A stretch of 64,000 nucleotides of DNA from Citrobacter sp. MGH106 (GCF_001037495.1 NZ_KQ089822.1:1364001-1428000), one strand, 5' to 3'; shown: positions 33,189 to 44,388, numbered from the stretch's first letter. Numbers and translations: made by a program. Notes: generated from the letters alone by a model not told the origin.

Positions 33189-34907
33189 TTACCTGAGCCA
33201 GTTGGTTTTCGCCAGTTCGATCACTTCATCACCGCGTCCGCTGATGATCGCGCGCAACATATACAGGCTAAAACCTTTAGCCTGTTCGAGCTTGATTTGT
33301 GGTGGAATTGCCAGTTCTTCTTTCGCTACAACCACGTCAACCAGCACCGGGCCATCAATCGACATTGCCCTTTGTAGTGCCTCATCTACGTCTGATGATT
33401 TTTCCACGCGAATGCCGGTGATCCCACACGCTTCGGCAATGCGCGCGAAGTTGGTATCGTGCAGTTCAGTACCGTCAGTCAGGTAGCCACCGGCCTTCAT
33501 CTCCATCGCCACAAATCCCAGCACGCTATTGTTAAAAACGATAATCTTCACTGGCAGTTTCATCTGCACGACTGAAAGAAAATCTCCCATCAGCATGCTG
33601 AACCCACCGTCGCCGCACATTGCGACTACCTGGCGTCCTGGTTCTGTCGCCTGAGCGCCTAACGCCTGTGGCATAGCATTCGCCATTGATCCGTGATTAA
33701 ACGAACCAAGCAGACGGCGCTTACCGTTCATTTTCAGATAGCGAGCTGCCCATACGGTAGGCGTGCCGACATCGCAGGTAAAGATGGCGTCGTCGGCGGC
33801 GAAATGACTGATCTGTTGCGCCAGATACTGCGGATGTATGGCTTTATCGCTGGGTTTGGCTAAATCATCCAGGCCTTTGCGTGCATCACGATAGTGTTCC
33901 AGTGCTTTATCCAAAAACTGCCGGTCGGTTTTTTCTTCCACCAGCGGTAGCAGGGCGCTAAGTGTGGATTTAATATCACCCACCAGCGCCATATCGACTT
34001 TACTGTGTGCGCCAATGCTCGCCGGATTGATATCAATCTGAATAATTTTGGCGTCGGTTGGGTAGAAGGGGCGATAGGGGAACTGGGTGCCGAGTAAGAT
34101 CAGCGTGTCGGCATTCATCATGGTATGAAAACCTGATGAAAAGCCAATTAGCCCGGTCATGCCGACATCGTACGGATTGTCATATTCAATGTGCTCTTTC
34201 CCGCGCAGGGCATGAACAATCGGTGCTTTGATTTTCGCAGCAAACTCGACCAGTTCTTTATGCGCACCAGCGCAACCACTGCCGCACATCAACGCGATAT
34301 TGCTGGAATAGCGTAGCAGTTGCGCCAGCTTTTTAATCTCTTCTTCTGCTGGGGTCACCACCGGTAACGGCGCGTGGTACCAGTGTGTACTGGCGCTTTC
34401 AGGGGCCGGTTTTAATGCCACGTCACCTGGTAGAACGACCACGGAAACGCCGCGGTTTAACACCGCTTTACGCATGGCAATTGCCAGTACCTGCGGGATC
34501 TGTTCAGGGCTGGAAACCAGCTCGCAATAGTGGCTACATTCACGGAACAACTCTTGCGGGTGGGTCTCCTGAAAATAACCACTGCCGATTTCACTGGAGG
34601 GAATATGCGCGGCAATCGCCAGCACCGGGACGTGGTTACGGTGGCAATCAAACAGGCCGTTAATCAGGTGCAGGTTTCCCGGCCCACATGAACCGGCACA
34701 CACCGCCAGTTCACCAGTCAGTTGTGCTTCTGCACCTGCGGCAAAGGCCGCAACCTCTTCATGCCGGGTTGGCATCCAGTCAATCGTTCCCATACGATTC
34801 AGACTATCACTCAGGCCATTCAGTGAGTCTCCTGTTACACCCCAAATGCGTTTTACCCCAGCTTGTTCAAGGGTTTTAGCAATAAACGCAGCAACCGTTT
34901 GTTTCAT
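33189..34907 (-). CDS. poxB: Pyruvate oxidase (ubiquinone-dependent)
   Basis: A 572-residue peripheral membrane flavoenzyme that converts pyruvate to acetate and CO2 and passes electrons to ubiquinone, mainly in stationary phase. Domains in order: TPP-binding Pyr domain ([29 protein letters not shown]), FAD-binding middle domain, and TPP-binding PP domain with [14 protein letters not shown] through VFNN. The C-terminal [16 protein letters not shown] segment and amphipathic tail mediate lipid activation. First gene of poxB-ltaE-ybjT. Confidence 0.98.
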   Translation of the reverse strand: MKQTVAAFIAKTLEQAGVKRIWGVTGDSLNGLSDSLNRMGTIDWMPTRHEEVAAFAAGAEAQLTGELAVCAGSCGPGNLHLINGLFDCHRNHVPVLAIAAHIPSSEIGSGYFQETHPQELFRECSHYCELVSSPEQIPQVLAIAMRKAVLNRGVSVVVLPGDVALKPAPESASTHWYHAPLPVVTPAEEEIKKLAQLLRYSSNIALMCGSGCAGAHKELVEFAAKIKAPIVHALRGKEHIEYDNPYDVGMTGLIGFSSGFHTMMNADTLILLGTQFPYRPFYPTDAKIIQIDINPASIGAHSKVDMALVGDIKSTLSALLPLVEEKTDRQFLDKALEHYRDARKGLDDLAKPSDKAIHPQYLAQQISHFAADDAIFTCDVGTPTVWAARYLKMNGKRRLLGSFNHGSMANAMPQALGAQATEPGRQVVAMCGDGGFSMLMGDFLSVVQMKLPVKIIVFNNSVLGFVAMEMKAGGYLTDGTELHDTNFARIAEACGITGIRVEKSSDVDEALQRAMSIDGPVLVDVVVAKEELAIPPQIKLEQAKGFSLYMLRAIISGRGDEVIELAKTNWLR

Positions 34908-35059
34908 GGTTTTCCATCTCCTTTAATGTGATACCGGTTACAAGTTTAGATGAAGATAATAGTTATGCTTCTCATTCCCCCTGATTTTCGGCAGCTTTCT
35001 TTTCAGATAGATAAAGCGTAGTTTGAGAGCAGACATGGTAAAACAAGGAATAAATTCAA

Positions 35060-35494
35060 ATGTTTACGAGCCTATTAAATGCAGTGAATCGGATGCTGAC
35101 TCATGAAGACTTTGGCAAGTTTTTGTTACGCCTTGCCGTTGGGGGACTGATGCTGTTTCACGGCTTGCATAAGCTTTTTGCGGGTATTGATGGTATCAGC
35201 GGCATGTTGATCGCTAAGGGATTCCCGGGTTTCATCGCTTACGGTGTTTTGTTGGGGGAGGTGGTTGCTCCTTGCCTGATTATTCTCGGTATTCTGACGC
35301 GTCCGGCGGCGTTAGGGCTGGCGTTTACGATGGTTGTAGCATGGCTGATGGTCGGGATGGAGGAGACCTGGTCGCTGGACAAAACTGGCGCATGGGCGAT
35401 TGAAAGCCTGGTGTATTTTTTTATTGGTGCGCTGGCAGTGGCATTTTTAGGTGCGGGGAGATATGCGTTGGGTGGCAACTCGGCCTGGCGGTAA
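35060..35494 (+). CDS. DoxX-family membrane protein
   Basis: A 144-residue four-span inner-membrane protein of the DoxX family (LRLAVGGLMLFHGLHKLFAG, then AKGFPGFIAYGVLLGEVVAPCLIILGILTRPAA). Family members are linked to terminal oxidase subunits or thiol/redox metabolism, but most are unassigned. AAGGAAT precedes the ATG. It is divergent from poxB and absent from this position in K-12. Confidence 0.9.
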   Translation: MFTSLLNAVNRMLTHEDFGKFLLRLAVGGLMLFHGLHKLFAGIDGISGMLIAKGFPGFIAYGVLLGEVVAPCLIILGILTRPAALGLAFTMVVAWLMVGMEETWSLDKTGAWAIESLVYFFIGALAVAFLGAGRYALGGNSAWR

Positions 35495-35500
35495 AAAATA

Positions 35501-35575
35501 GTCGGATGACAGCATAAACAGCTTATCCGTCCTACGGTTGTTCTTGTAGGACGGATAAGCTCAGTGTCATCCGGC
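35501..35575. repeat. REP-like inverted repeat between the DoxX gene and hcr
   Basis: A 16-bp perfect stem (35520-35535 with 35546-35561) around a 10-nt loop is extended by GTCGGATGAC/GTCATCCGGC. It resembles enterobacterial REP/BIME units and can act as a two-way terminator for the two convergent genes. Confidence 0.7.
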
Positions 35576-35584
35576 TATTAATGA

Positions 35585-36553
35585 TTATGCAAGTACCAGA
35601 TCACCTTGCGGATGGCAGGAGCAGGCCAGTACATAACCTTCAGCAATTTCCGCGTCAGTCAGCGTCATGGTGCTGGAGACCGTGTAGTTACCATCAACCA
35701 CTTTGGTTTTACAGCAGCCGCATACGCCCGCACGGCATGCGGCGACGATCGGCACGCTGTTGCTTTCCAGCGCTTCCAGAAGGGTCGTGCCAACCGGTGC
35801 ATAAAACTCTTTTGCCGGTTGTAACTTGGTGAACTTCAGACCGCTGGTGGCGGCTTCCGCGACCGGAGTGAAGAACTGCTCTTTAAAGAAGCGCGTCACG
35901 CCAAGCGCTTTCACTTCTTTTTCAACCAGATCCATGTACGGCGCCGGGCCGCAGGTCATCACGGTACGTGCGGTCAGGTCCGGTACGCTCTTCAGTAGTT
36001 CGGTTGTCAGTCGGCCGGAAACAAAGCCATGGGTAGCATTGTTTTCGGCGACTAACGTGACCGGATACTCACGCCATTCGTCGGCAAAAATGACATCTTC
36101 CGGCGAACGGACGTTAAAGATCACCTGTACATCGGCCTGCGGACGATACTTTGCCAACCAGCGACGCATTGACATGATTGGCGTAACACCACAGCCAGCA
36201 GCCAGCATCAGGAACTTGTCTTCCGCTTTATCTTCACAGGTGAATTCACCCATGGCATCGGACAGCCAGATGTAGTCGCCGCGCTTCACGTCACGGGTTA
36301 ACCACTGAGAACCTGCACCGTCGTCAATCCGCCGAATAGTCAGCGTGATGTATTCGCTAACGCCCGGTGTTGAGGAGAGGGTGTAAGCACGCAGCGTATC
36401 CGCTGAGTTACGTACGCTGACCAGTGCATACTGCCCGGCACGATATGGGTAATAGTCGTGGCATAGCAACGAAATTGTCCATACATCCGGCGTTTCCTGA
36501 TGGATGTGATGAACCTGCATCCGCCACGGGCACTGATGGGTTGGCATTGTCAT
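35585..36553 (-). CDS. hcr: NADH oxidoreductase Hcr
   Basis: A 322-residue reductase that passes electrons from NADH to Hcp. In order: FAD-binding barrel (RAYTLSSTPGVSEYITL), NAD-binding domain (FLMLAAGCGVTPIMSM) and a C-terminal plant-type 2Fe-2S ferredoxin domain with CRAGVCGCCKTKV and LACSCHP supplying the four cysteines. It lies 10 bp after hcp in the same operon. Confidence 0.97.
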   Translation of the reverse strand: MTMPTHQCPWRMQVHHIHQETPDVWTISLLCHDYYPYRAGQYALVSVRNSADTLRAYTLSSTPGVSEYITLTIRRIDDGAGSQWLTRDVKRGDYIWLSDAMGEFTCEDKAEDKFLMLAAGCGVTPIMSMRRWLAKYRPQADVQVIFNVRSPEDVIFADEWREYPVTLVAENNATHGFVSGRLTTELLKSVPDLTARTVMTCGPAPYMDLVEKEVKALGVTRFFKEQFFTPVAEAATSGLKFTKLQPAKEFYAPVGTTLLEALESNSVPIVAACRAGVCGCCKTKVVDGNYTVSSTMTLTDAEIAEGYVLACSCHPQGDLVLA

Positions 36554-36563
36554 TCTCTACTCC

Positions 36564-38216
36564 TTACGCGCTCAGCAGCTGCTTCATGTCTTCTTCAACG
36601 GTGGTCACAGAACGCAGACCGAATTTCTCGTTGAGTACAGCCAGCAGATCCGGCGTGAAGAAGCCAGGTGCAGTTGGGCCAGTGACGATGTTTTTCACAC
36701 CCAGGGACAGCAGGGTCAGCAGAATTACAATCGCTTTCTGTTCAAACCAGGAGAGCACCAGAGACAGCGGCAGGTCATTGACGCCACAGCCCAGTTTTTC
36801 CGCCAGGGTTACCGCCAGGATGATGGCAGAGTAAGCATCGTTACACTGACCGGCGTCGACCAGACGTGGCAGACCTTCAATATCGCCGAAGTCCAGTTTG
36901 TTGAAACGGTATTTACCACAGGCCAGGGTCAGGATCAGGCAGTCGTCCGGTACGCTGGTGGCGAAGTCGGTGAAGTAGTTACGTTCACCACGGGCGCCGT
37001 CGCAGCCGCCAACCAGGAAGATGTGACGCAGTTTTTCGCGGCTCACCAGGTCGATCAGGGTATCAGCTGCGCCCAGCAACGTCTGACGACCGAAACCGAC
37101 GGTGATCAGGTGTGGAATTTCGCTGTACGGGAAGCCCGCCATTTGCTGCGCCTGAGCGATAACCGGACCGAAGTCGTCGCCTTCCAGATGGCTCACGCCC
37201 GGCCAACCGACGATGCTACGAGTCCAGATACGGTCGTCGTATGCGCCAACGGTCGGGTCGATGATGCAGTTAGAGGTCATTACGATTGGACCTGGGAAGC
37301 GGGCGAATTCCACCTGCTGGTTCTGCCAGCCACTGCCGTAGTTACCGATCAGGTGTTTGAATTTACGCAGCTCCGGGTAACCGTGCGCTGGCAGCATTTC
37401 ACCGTGGGTGTAGACGTTAACGCCGGTGCCTTCGGTCTGCTCCAGCAGGTTATACAGATCTTTCAGGTCATGACCAGAGATCAGAATGCATTTCCCTTCG
37501 GTCGCTTTCACGTTGACCTGAGTCGGTGTCGGGTGACCGTATTTGGTAGTTTCACCGGCATCCAGGATGCTCATCACTTTGAAGTTCATCTGGCCTATTT
37601 CCATAGAGCACTCCAGCAGAGCGTTCATATCGGAAGGCCAGGTACCCAGCCATGCCATGATTTTGTGGTACTGAGCGTAGATATCGTTGTCGTACTGACC
37701 CAGAACATGTGCGTGTTCCATGTAGGCTGCCGCACCTTTCAGGCCGTACAGGCAAAGCAGACGCAGGCCGAGAATGTTCTCGCCAATGGTCGCTTTGTCT
37801 TTATTCGGGGTAAATTCCGCTGCCTGGCGTTGCAGGTCACCCAGATCGTCGCTGACCAGTTGCAGGTCAGCCATCGGGTTATCGACAGTCGCGTTAGCAT
37901 CAATATTCAGACATTGTGCTTTCAGTGCGTCACGCATGGCGATAGCTTCGCGAGCATAGCCGACAATACGTGGGGAGTCGAAGTTTACGTTGGTCAGCGT
38001 GGAGAAGAACGCGCGCGGAGCAAAATTATCAACTTCATGGTCGATGATGCCGTATTCACGCGCTTTAACCGCCCATGCAGACAGACCTTGTAGGGAAGCA
38101 ATCAGCAGATCCTGCAGATCGGAGGTCTCCGCTGTCTTACCGCACATACCCTGCGCGTAAGAGCAGCCGTTCCCTGCCGGAGTACGGATGGTTTGTTCAC
38201 ATTGCACACAAAACAT
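36564..38216 (-). CDS. hcp: Hybrid cluster protein, nitric oxide reductase
   Basis: A 550-residue protein with a 4Fe-4S cluster ([17 protein letters not shown] at residues 2-25) and the hybrid 4Fe-2S-2O cluster bound by later residues in [30 protein letters not shown] and [11 protein letters not shown]. It reduces NO at low levels and protects during nitrate or nitrite respiration. An in-frame GTG lies two codons upstream, but the ATG at 38216 has AAGG 8 bp before it and gives the E. coli length. NsrR- and FNR-like sites lie upstream. Confidence 0.98.
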   Translation of the reverse strand: MFCVQCEQTIRTPAGNGCSYAQGMCGKTAETSDLQDLLIASLQGLSAWAVKAREYGIIDHEVDNFAPRAFFSTLTNVNFDSPRIVGYAREAIAMRDALKAQCLNIDANATVDNPMADLQLVSDDLGDLQRQAAEFTPNKDKATIGENILGLRLLCLYGLKGAAAYMEHAHVLGQYDNDIYAQYHKIMAWLGTWPSDMNALLECSMEIGQMNFKVMSILDAGETTKYGHPTPTQVNVKATEGKCILISGHDLKDLYNLLEQTEGTGVNVYTHGEMLPAHGYPELRKFKHLIGNYGSGWQNQQVEFARFPGPIVMTSNCIIDPTVGAYDDRIWTRSIVGWPGVSHLEGDDFGPVIAQAQQMAGFPYSEIPHLITVGFGRQTLLGAADTLIDLVSREKLRHIFLVGGCDGARGERNYFTDFATSVPDDCLILTLACGKYRFNKLDFGDIEGLPRLVDAGQCNDAYSAIILAVTLAEKLGCGVNDLPLSLVLSWFEQKAIVILLTLLSLGVKNIVTGPTAPGFFTPDLLAVLNEKFGLRSVTTVEEDMKQLLSA

Positions 38217-38230
38217 GGTCACACCTTTTA

Positions 38231-38253
38231 AAGTTATATTTAATATACATGTT
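38231..38253 (-). promoter_or_regulatory. NsrR binding site at the hcp promoter
   Basis: AAGTTATATTT and ATATACATGTT are separated by one base, the 11-1-11 palindrome of NsrR sites (AAGATGCATTT half). NsrR is the NO-sensing repressor of hcp in E. coli. Confidence 0.65.
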
Positions 38254-38312
38254 TAAGGTTATGCCTGCGCGCGCAGGGATTAAAGGGATTTCTAATACAA
38301 TTTGCAGGGAGA

Positions 38313-38326
38313 TTGATTTAGCGCAA
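38313..38326 (-). promoter_or_regulatory. Possible FNR site upstream of hcp
   Basis: TTGAT-TTAG-CGCAA has one perfect half of the TTGAT-N4-ATCAA box and a 3/5 second half. FNR activates hcp-hcr anaerobically in E. coli. Confidence 0.35.
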
Positions 38327-38371
38327 TTTTGGCGGTAGCTGACTACCGCCAGAGAGGTATTTGTCTGTATA

Positions 38372-39271
38372 TCAGGCGGAGAAAAATGCCATCAACAAAG
38401 GCACCAGTAAACTCAGAATAAAGCCGTGAACGATTGCAGCTGGAACCATCTCCAGACCACCGCTACGTTGTAAAACGGGCAGGGTGAAATCCATTGATGT
38501 CGCACCGCAGAGTCCTAAGGCGGTGGATCGACTGCGGCCAACTAATCCCGGAATTAACATAATGGCAATCAGTTCGCGCGCCAGATCGTTAAAGAAAGCG
38601 GCGCTGCCGATAACCGGCCCGAACGATTCGGTCAACAAAATACCGGAAAGGGAATACCAGCCAAATCCCGATGCCATCGCCAGTGACGTTTTCATCGGTA
38701 GACCGAGGATGAGTGCATTGATGACTCCACCCAGCAGCGAACTGGCAACCACGACGACGGCAACAATCATGCCTCTGCGGTTCAGCACAATCTGTTTTAA
38801 GGTCATGCCGCTGTTGCGCAATTGAATTCCCACGAGGAACAATAAAAAGATCAACGTATATTCGCTGGCTTCGGTTGCGTGCTGCAGCATTGAAAACCCG
38901 GTAAGCCCGAGCAGAAAACCCAGGACAACGACACCACAAAGTTGTAGCGACTCAAATGCCATTGCAATTCGCGAAGGTAACTTTTCTTGCTGGTGGTTGT
39001 GTCGCCAGGGCAGTGCACGTTCCAGCCACAGTAGCGCCGCAATGTTACATAGCAGAATGACCGTAATACTGACGGCAGAATAATGAAGAATGGATAACAG
39101 ATTACTGGTGAGATTATCCAGAAACGCCAGGCTGATGCCCATAAAGAAGAGAATAAGGTAGACGATCCAACTCAGCAGGCGATTAATGAGTTTTAAAGCA
39201 GCCCTGTGCCGAAGCGGAATCAGATAACCCACAATAAGTGGGACCAGAATGATTAACAGTCCTGAAAACAT
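38372..39271 (-). CDS. lysO: L-lysine exporter LysO (YbjE)
   Basis: A 299-residue inner-membrane protein with about eight spans that exports lysine and thialysine. Conserved segments include FFMGISLAFLDNL, LLFLVGIQLRNSGMTLKQI and SFGPVIGSAAFFNDLARE, which carries the acidic residues needed for transport. The ATG at 39271 gives the E. coli length; another ATG lies two codons upstream. Confidence 0.96.
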   Translation of the reverse strand: MFSGLLIILVPLIVGYLIPLRHRAALKLINRLLSWIVYLILFFMGISLAFLDNLTSNLLSILHYSAVSITVILLCNIAALLWLERALPWRHNHQQEKLPSRIAMAFESLQLCGVVVLGFLLGLTGFSMLQHATEASEYTLIFLLFLVGIQLRNSGMTLKQIVLNRRGMIVAVVVVASSLLGGVINALILGLPMKTSLAMASGFGWYSLSGILLTESFGPVIGSAAFFNDLARELIAIMLIPGLVGRSRSTALGLCGATSMDFTLPVLQRSGGLEMVPAAIVHGFILSLLVPLLMAFFSA

Positions 39272-39342
39272 GAACAACCGGGTCCTTTATATGTGAAGCA
39301 GCGCAATGACACTACCCAATAAAAGCTTTCAGGTAAAGTTAC

Positions 39343-39378
39343 AAAAAAAGCCGGGTGGCGCTGATGCCTACCCGGCTT
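39343..39378 (-). terminator. Rho-independent terminator of aqpZ
   Basis: On the minus strand AAGCCGGGTAGGC pairs with the GCCACCCGGCTT side and is followed by seven T residues. A second imperfect inverted repeat (GTAGG...CCTAC, 39397-39435) lies between it and the aqpZ stop and looks like a REP-derived unit. Confidence 0.75.
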
Positions 39379-39442
39379 ACATATTGCAGTGAACTGTAGG
39401 TCAGGTAAGACACTGCCACCTGACACTATGGCCTACGTGGGA

Positions 39443-40138
39443 TTAATCGCGTTTTTCCAGCAGGGTGCGATAAATAAGTCCACCGAGAACCCCACCGATA
39501 ATCGGCATGACCCAGAACAGCCACAGTTGTTCTAGCGCCCAGCCGCCCTGGAAGAGGGCAACGGCGGTACTACGTGCCGGGTTTACGGATGTGTTGGTGA
39601 CCGGAATGCTGATCAGGTGAATCAGCGTTAACGCAAGACCAATAGCAATGGGTGCGAAACCTGCCGGAGCATGTTTATCGGTAGCACCGTGGATAACCAG
39701 TAAGAAACCTGCGGTCAGAACGATTTCAATAACGATAGCGGAAAGCATCGAATAGCCGCCCGGAGAATGTTCACCGTAGCCGTTTGACGCAAACCCACTG
39801 GCTGTAGCATCGAAGCCTGCTTTACCGCTGGCAATAAGATACAGCACAGCTGCCGCAACAATACCGCCCACGACCTGGGCAATAACATAACCAATAACGT
39901 CTTTTGCCGGAAAGCGACCACCAGCCCATAAACCGAATGTCACTGCTGGGTTAAAATGTCCGCCTGAAATATGACCGACGGCAAATGCCATTGTCAAAAC
40001 AGTGAGACCGAAGGCCAGCGCAACACCGGCAAATCCAATACCTAACTCAGGGAATGCTGCGGCCAGCACGGCACTCCCACATCCACCAAAAACAAGCCAG
40101 AATGTACCGAAGAATTCGGCTGCTAATTTCCTGAACAT
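39443..40138 (-). CDS. aqpZ: Aquaporin Z
   Basis: A 231-residue six-span water channel. Both pore motifs are intact: [11 protein letters not shown] and TSVNPARS. The [22 protein letters not shown] start matches E. coli from 40138; two upstream codons are not conserved. Transports water with high selectivity. Confidence 0.97.
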   Translation of the reverse strand: MFRKLAAEFFGTFWLVFGGCGSAVLAAAFPELGIGFAGVALAFGLTVLTMAFAVGHISGGHFNPAVTFGLWAGGRFPAKDVIGYVIAQVVGGIVAAAVLYLIASGKAGFDATASGFASNGYGEHSPGGYSMLSAIVIEIVLTAGFLLVIHGATDKHAPAGFAPIAIGLALTLIHLISIPVTNTSVNPARSTAVALFQGGWALEQLWLFWVMPIIGGVLGGLIYRTLLEKRD

Positions 40139-40508
40139 AACCACCTCAATTAAAAGTTCCGGGTTCGTTGTCGTACCCGGTTATTCATCGCTAAAAGGGG
40201 CGATGATTAAAGAGCGTATATTTTAGAAAAAAACATCATCCCTTCGCCACTTAAATTAATAAAAAAATTTGATTTAAGGCAATGCGACGTCAATCCTTTT
40301 TGGATTTGATGTAGATAAGGTATCGTTTAATTACATTAAGCGGATTGTTGTGCCCTGAAATAATATTCATTGTAAATTTTAAGAAGAATATTCTTATGTT
40401 TTTTAGTTCCCCCGGTTTCGGTTTGGGTGATATCGGGTGTCCTGAGTGCCTGCTTGCCGTTATACTCCTGATAACTTGAAGGAAAAAGTTAGCATTTCCG
40501 GAGGCTAT

Positions 40509-42167
40509 ATGATTCTCGAACGCGTTGAGATTGTTGGGTTTCGTGGTATTAATCGGCTGTCGTTGGTGCTGGAGCAAAACAACGTGCTGATTGGGGAGAA
40601 CGCGTGGGGTAAATCCAGCCTGCTGGATGCATTAACCCTGTTGTTGTCACCTGAGTCGGATTTATACCATTTTGATCGCGAAGACTTTTGGTTCCCACCG
40701 GGTGATGTCCAGGGGCGGGAACATCATTTGCACATTATTCTGACGTTTCGCGAATCTCAACCGGGCCGCCATCGGGTACGTCGGTACCGTCCGCTGGAAG
40801 CATGCTGGTCCCCATGTTCGGATAACTATCACCGTATTTTCTATCGGCTGGAAGGAGAGTGTGCGGATGATGGTAGTGTCCTGACGCTGCGCAGCTTCCT
40901 TGATGGCGCAGGCCATCCTTTACCCATCGACGATATTAACGACCAGGCCCGCCATCTCGTCCGCCTGATGCCGGTTCTACGTCTGCGTGATGCGCGTTTT
41001 ATGCGGCGGATCCGCAACGGTACGGTGCCAGATATGGCCGATGTTGAAGTCACCGCCCGTCAACTGGATTTTCTGGCGCGCGAACTCGCTAACCGTCCAC
41101 AAAATTTGACGGATGGACAGATTCGCCAGGGGCTTTCAGCCATGGTTCAACTGCTGGAGCACTATTTTTCTGAGCAGGGATCTAGTCAGTCACGTTATCG
41201 TCTGATGCGTCGGCGATCCAATAACGAACAACGTAGCTGGCGTTATCTGGACATTATTAACCGCATGATTGATAAGCCTGGAGGACGTACTCACCGCGTG
41301 ATCCTTTTGGGGCTTTTTTCGACTCTGTTACAGGCTAAAGGCACACTTAGGCTGGATAAAGATGCCCGTCCTTTGTTGCTGGTAGAAGATCCAGAAACAC
41401 GGTTGCATCCTATTATGCTCTCTGTCGCCTGGCAGTTGCTGAATCTACTTCCTCTGCAGCGTGTGGCGACCACCAACTCCGGAGAATTGTTGTCTCTCAC
41501 GCCCGTTGAGCATGTTGTCCGTCTGGTGCGTGAATCCTCCCGCGTTGCCGCCTGGCGGCTGGGGCCGGGTGGTTTGAGTGCGGAAGACGGACGGCGTATT
41601 GCGTTTCATATTCGCTTTAATCGAGCGTCGTCGTTGTTTGCCCGCTGCTGGCTGCTGGTGGAGGGGGAAACGGAAACCTGGGTTATTAACGAACTGGCTC
41701 GTCAGTGCGGACATCACTTTGATGCCGAAGGCATTAAAGTCATTGAGTTCGCCCAGTCAGGCCTTAAACCGCTGGTTAAGTTTGCCCGGCGTATGGGGAT
41801 AGAGTGGCATGTGTTGGTCGATGGAGATGAAGCGGGCAAAAAGTACGCCGCTACCGTACGCAGCTTGCTGAATAACGATCGGGAAGAAGAACGCGAGCAT
41901 TTAACCATACTGCCTGCGCTGGATATGGAACACTTTATGTACCGGCAGGGATTCTCTGACGTCTTTCATCGGGTGGCACAAATTCCGGAAAATGTACCAA
42001 TGAATATGCGCAAGATTATATCGAAAGCTATTCATCGTTCGTCAAAACCGGATCTGGCGATTGAAGTGGCGATGGAAGCAGGGCGACGCGGCGTTGAAGC
42101 CGTACCAACCCTGCTCAGGAAAATGTTTTCGCGCGTGCTGTGGTTGGCGCGCGGGCGGGCTGATTAG
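40509..42167 (+). CDS. ybjD: OLD-family ATPase/TOPRIM nuclease YbjD
   Basis: A 552-residue protein with an N-terminal ABC-type ATPase (FRGINRLSLVLEQNNVLIGENAWGKSS split by residues, Walker A GENAWGKSS near residue 33; LLVEDPETRLHP Walker B near 295) and a C-terminal TOPRIM domain (CWLLVEGETETWVINEL and LVDGDEAGKKYA with the DxD-type acidic centre). This is the overcoming-lysogenization-defect architecture found in phage-defence and DNA-repair nucleases. The frame is open 21 codons upstream, but GGAG precedes 40509 and the N-terminus matches E. coli. Its stop overlaps that of convergent ybjX. Confidence 0.95.
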   Translation: MILERVEIVGFRGINRLSLVLEQNNVLIGENAWGKSSLLDALTLLLSPESDLYHFDREDFWFPPGDVQGREHHLHIILTFRESQPGRHRVRRYRPLEACWSPCSDNYHRIFYRLEGECADDGSVLTLRSFLDGAGHPLPIDDINDQARHLVRLMPVLRLRDARFMRRIRNGTVPDMADVEVTARQLDFLARELANRPQNLTDGQIRQGLSAMVQLLEHYFSEQGSSQSRYRLMRRRSNNEQRSWRYLDIINRMIDKPGGRTHRVILLGLFSTLLQAKGTLRLDKDARPLLLVEDPETRLHPIMLSVAWQLLNLLPLQRVATTNSGELLSLTPVEHVVRLVRESSRVAAWRLGPGGLSAEDGRRIAFHIRFNRASSLFARCWLLVEGETETWVINELARQCGHHFDAEGIKVIEFAQSGLKPLVKFARRMGIEWHVLVDGDEAGKKYAATVRSLLNNDREEEREHLTILPALDMEHFMYRQGFSDVFHRVAQIPENVPMNMRKIISKAIHRSSKPDLAIEVAMEAGRRGVEAVPTLLRKMFSRVLWLARGRAD

Positions 42168-43111
42168 TGGCGGAACATCAGCGATAACTGAGCGTGTATA
42201 TTGTCCAGTAACTGATAGCGGCGGCGATATTCCGCGCGTTTTTTACTGGCAATATCTGCCTCGTTTTTTCGAGCCAACGTGCGTGGAATATGATAATACC
42301 CGTGGCTGTCGCATTCTCCACCTACCGACTCCCAAAAGGCATTATAGTCAGAAAGAATAACCTTGTTTTTATCATGGTAACGTGGGCTGCGAAAAATATG
42401 TTGCTCATTACTGACAGCCAGAACTTGTTCGATATTAAGCTGTTCCGCAAAGCGGCAAATAGCCTCCATTACAATACGCTTAGGAAAAATTCCATGGCAT
42501 GATTTGGTCGCTTTTTGAATTTCTTCGTGCGGCAGTTGAGCATTACCCTGTACGCCGCCAATAAAGAGCGTACTTTTCTTATTGTACTTACACAGTGTGA
42601 ACGTCATTTTAATCAGGATGTCCCCGGCGCTATTACGCATGAGAATTGTACTTTCCCCTTCTTTATCCAGTGCAGTGAACATCATCATGTCGACAGTGAA
42701 TATTTCACCGTCTTTGCCTTCAATTTTCGCCAGTTGCAATCCATCATTGCTTAAAAATGCGCTAAACTCCGCGGGCAAAAATGCGTTACGGATAACATGG
42801 TAATGAAAGCGCACCGCGTCTAAACGCATTTTCAGGTCGAAATTTTTAGCAAGATACGGGCGATGTAAACGCACCGGCAAGCGCGGCTGGCGGGAGAGTA
42901 AATTATCAAGGTCTGGCCACTGTGCCAGTTCAGTCATCCATTCTCGAGTCAGTCGTGGTATCAGCAATGAGCGCCACATAAACTTACGGCGAAAACTTCG
43001 CTTTTCCCAACAATTACCGGGTCGCCAATGACCGGTAGTCAGGTTGCAAAAAAGGCCAAAACCAGTTGCTGGTTTTGCAGAATGAAAAGTGCTTTCAGTT
43101 AGCTGGCTCAT
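42164..43111 (-). CDS. ybjX: VirK/YbjX-family protein (DUF535)
   Basis: A 315-residue protein of the VirK/YbjX family, linked in Salmonella and Shigella to envelope remodelling under PhoPQ control. Family segments are TTGHWRPGNCWEKRSFRRKFMWRSLLIP at the N-terminus and IQKATKSCHGIFPKRIVMEAI. No signal peptide. It is divergent from macA; the shared region has a TGTTAA-N5-CGTTGA pair at 43207-43223 that resembles a PhoP box. Confidence 0.92.
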   Translation of the reverse strand: MSQLTESTFHSAKPATGFGLFCNLTTGHWRPGNCWEKRSFRRKFMWRSLLIPRLTREWMTELAQWPDLDNLLSRQPRLPVRLHRPYLAKNFDLKMRLDAVRFHYHVIRNAFLPAEFSAFLSNDGLQLAKIEGKDGEIFTVDMMMFTALDKEGESTILMRNSAGDILIKMTFTLCKYNKKSTLFIGGVQGNAQLPHEEIQKATKSCHGIFPKRIVMEAICRFAEQLNIEQVLAVSNEQHIFRSPRYHDKNKVILSDYNAFWESVGGECDSHGYYHIPRTLARKNEADIASKKRAEYRRRYQLLDNIHAQLSLMFRH

Positions 43112-43206
43112 AATAACAATCCAATTGATACGCTGGTACTAATTTCAGCACGGTGGATCTTAACGATTCATCAATAACTCTGTTATTCTTTGAACTTTTC
43201 AACGCC

Positions 43207-43223
43207 TGTTAATTTATCGTTGA
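43207..43223 (+). promoter_or_regulatory. Possible PhoP box between ybjX and macA
   Basis: TGTTAA-TTTAT-CGTTGA matches 9 of 12 positions of the (T/G)GTTTA-N5-(T/G)GTTTA repeat. PhoP is known to act on both ybjX and macAB in Salmonella. Weak match. Confidence 0.3.
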
Positions 43224-43272
43224 TGTTTATCACTCCACTCTGGTGGACGTATTGGGGGAAACTGGGATTTTT

Positions 43273-44388
43273 ATGAAGCTCAAGGGAAAAATTAAAAAAC
43301 GGTATTTTCTCATCGCCATCATTATTATTGTGGTGATGATTGCACTTTGGAGAACACTAAATGCTCCATTACCTCAGTATCAGACATTAATCGTTCGACC
43401 TGGCGATCTCCAGCAAAGCGTACTGGCAACCGGGAAACTGGATGCGTTACGCAAAGTTGACGTAGGTGCGCAGGTGAGCGGGCAGCTGAAAACGTTGTCA
43501 GTAGCGATTGGCGATAAAGTAAAAAAAGATCAACTGCTTGGTGTTATTGATCCTGAACAGGCGCAAAACCAGATCAAAGAGGTTGAGGCGACGCTCATGG
43601 AATTACGCGCTCAGCGTTTGCAGGCAGAAGCCGAATGGAAACTGGCGCGGGTAACGCTTTCTCGTCAGCAACAGTTGGCGAAAACACAGGCTGTTTCTCA
43701 ACAGGATCTCGACACTGCGGCTACCGAAATGGCGGTTAAACAGGCGCAAATTGGCACCATTGATGCACAAATTAAGCGTAATCAGGCCTCGCTTGATACG
43801 GCAAAGACTAACCTCGATTACACCCGCATCGTGGCTCCTATGGCCGGTGAGGTAACCCAAATTACCACCCTGCAGGGGCAAACCGTGATTGCTGCACAGC
43901 AGGCACCAAACATTCTGACTCTGGCAGATATGAGCACCATGCTGGTAAAAGCGCAGGTGTCCGAGGCGGATGTTATTCATCTGCATCCGGGGCAAAAGGC
44001 CTGGTTTACTGTGCTGGGCGATCCGCAGACGCGCTATGAAGGTACACTCAAAGATGTGTTGCCAACGCCAGAGAAAGTGAATGACGCTATTTTCTATTAC
44101 GCCCGCTTCGAAGTGCCTAACCCGAAAGGGATCCTGCGTCTGGATATGACCGCGCAGGTTCATATTCAGCTAACGGATGTGAAAAATGTGCTGACAATCC
44201 CGTTAGCGGCCCTTGGCGATCCTATTGGCAACAACCGTTATAACGTCAGACTGTTGCGCAACGGCGAGACCCGGGAACGTGAGGTCTCTATCGGCGCACG
44301 TAATGACACCGATGTAGAGATTGTAAAAGGGCTGGAAGAAGGGGATGAAGTCATCATCGGTGAGGCGAAACCTGGAGCAGCGCAATGA
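43273..44388 (+). CDS. macA: Macrolide efflux membrane-fusion protein MacA
   Basis: A 371-residue periplasmic adaptor anchored by one N-terminal span ([15 protein letters not shown]). In order: lipoyl half-motif, long alpha-hairpin (residues about 90-170), second lipoyl half, beta-barrel and membrane-proximal domains. It links MacB to TolC. The start at 43273 gives the E. coli length; 10 upstream codons are not conserved. Overlaps macB by 4 bp. Confidence 0.97.
   Translation: MKLKGKIKKRYFLIAIIIIVVMIALWRTLNAPLPQYQTLIVRPGDLQQSVLATGKLDALRKVDVGAQVSGQLKTLSVAIGDKVKKDQLLGVIDPEQAQNQIKEVEATLMELRAQRLQAEAEWKLARVTLSRQQQLAKTQAVSQQDLDTAATEMAVKQAQIGTIDAQIKRNQASLDTAKTNLDYTRIVAPMAGEVTQITTLQGQTVIAAQQAPNILTLADMSTMLVKAQVSEADVIHLHPGQKAWFTVLGDPQTRYEGTLKDVLPTPEKVNDAIFYYARFEVPNPKGILRLDMTAQVHIQLTDVKNVLTIPLAALGDPIGNNRYNVRLLRNGETREREVSIGARNDTDVEIVKGLEEGDEVIIGEAKPGAAQ

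Noticed and set aside
37023-38093. 356-codon open frame opposite hcp
   Set aside because: It is antisense to a strongly conserved gene, its residue mix is typical of a shadow frame and no start signal is present. The same applies to other long antisense frames in clpA, mdtB and mdtC.
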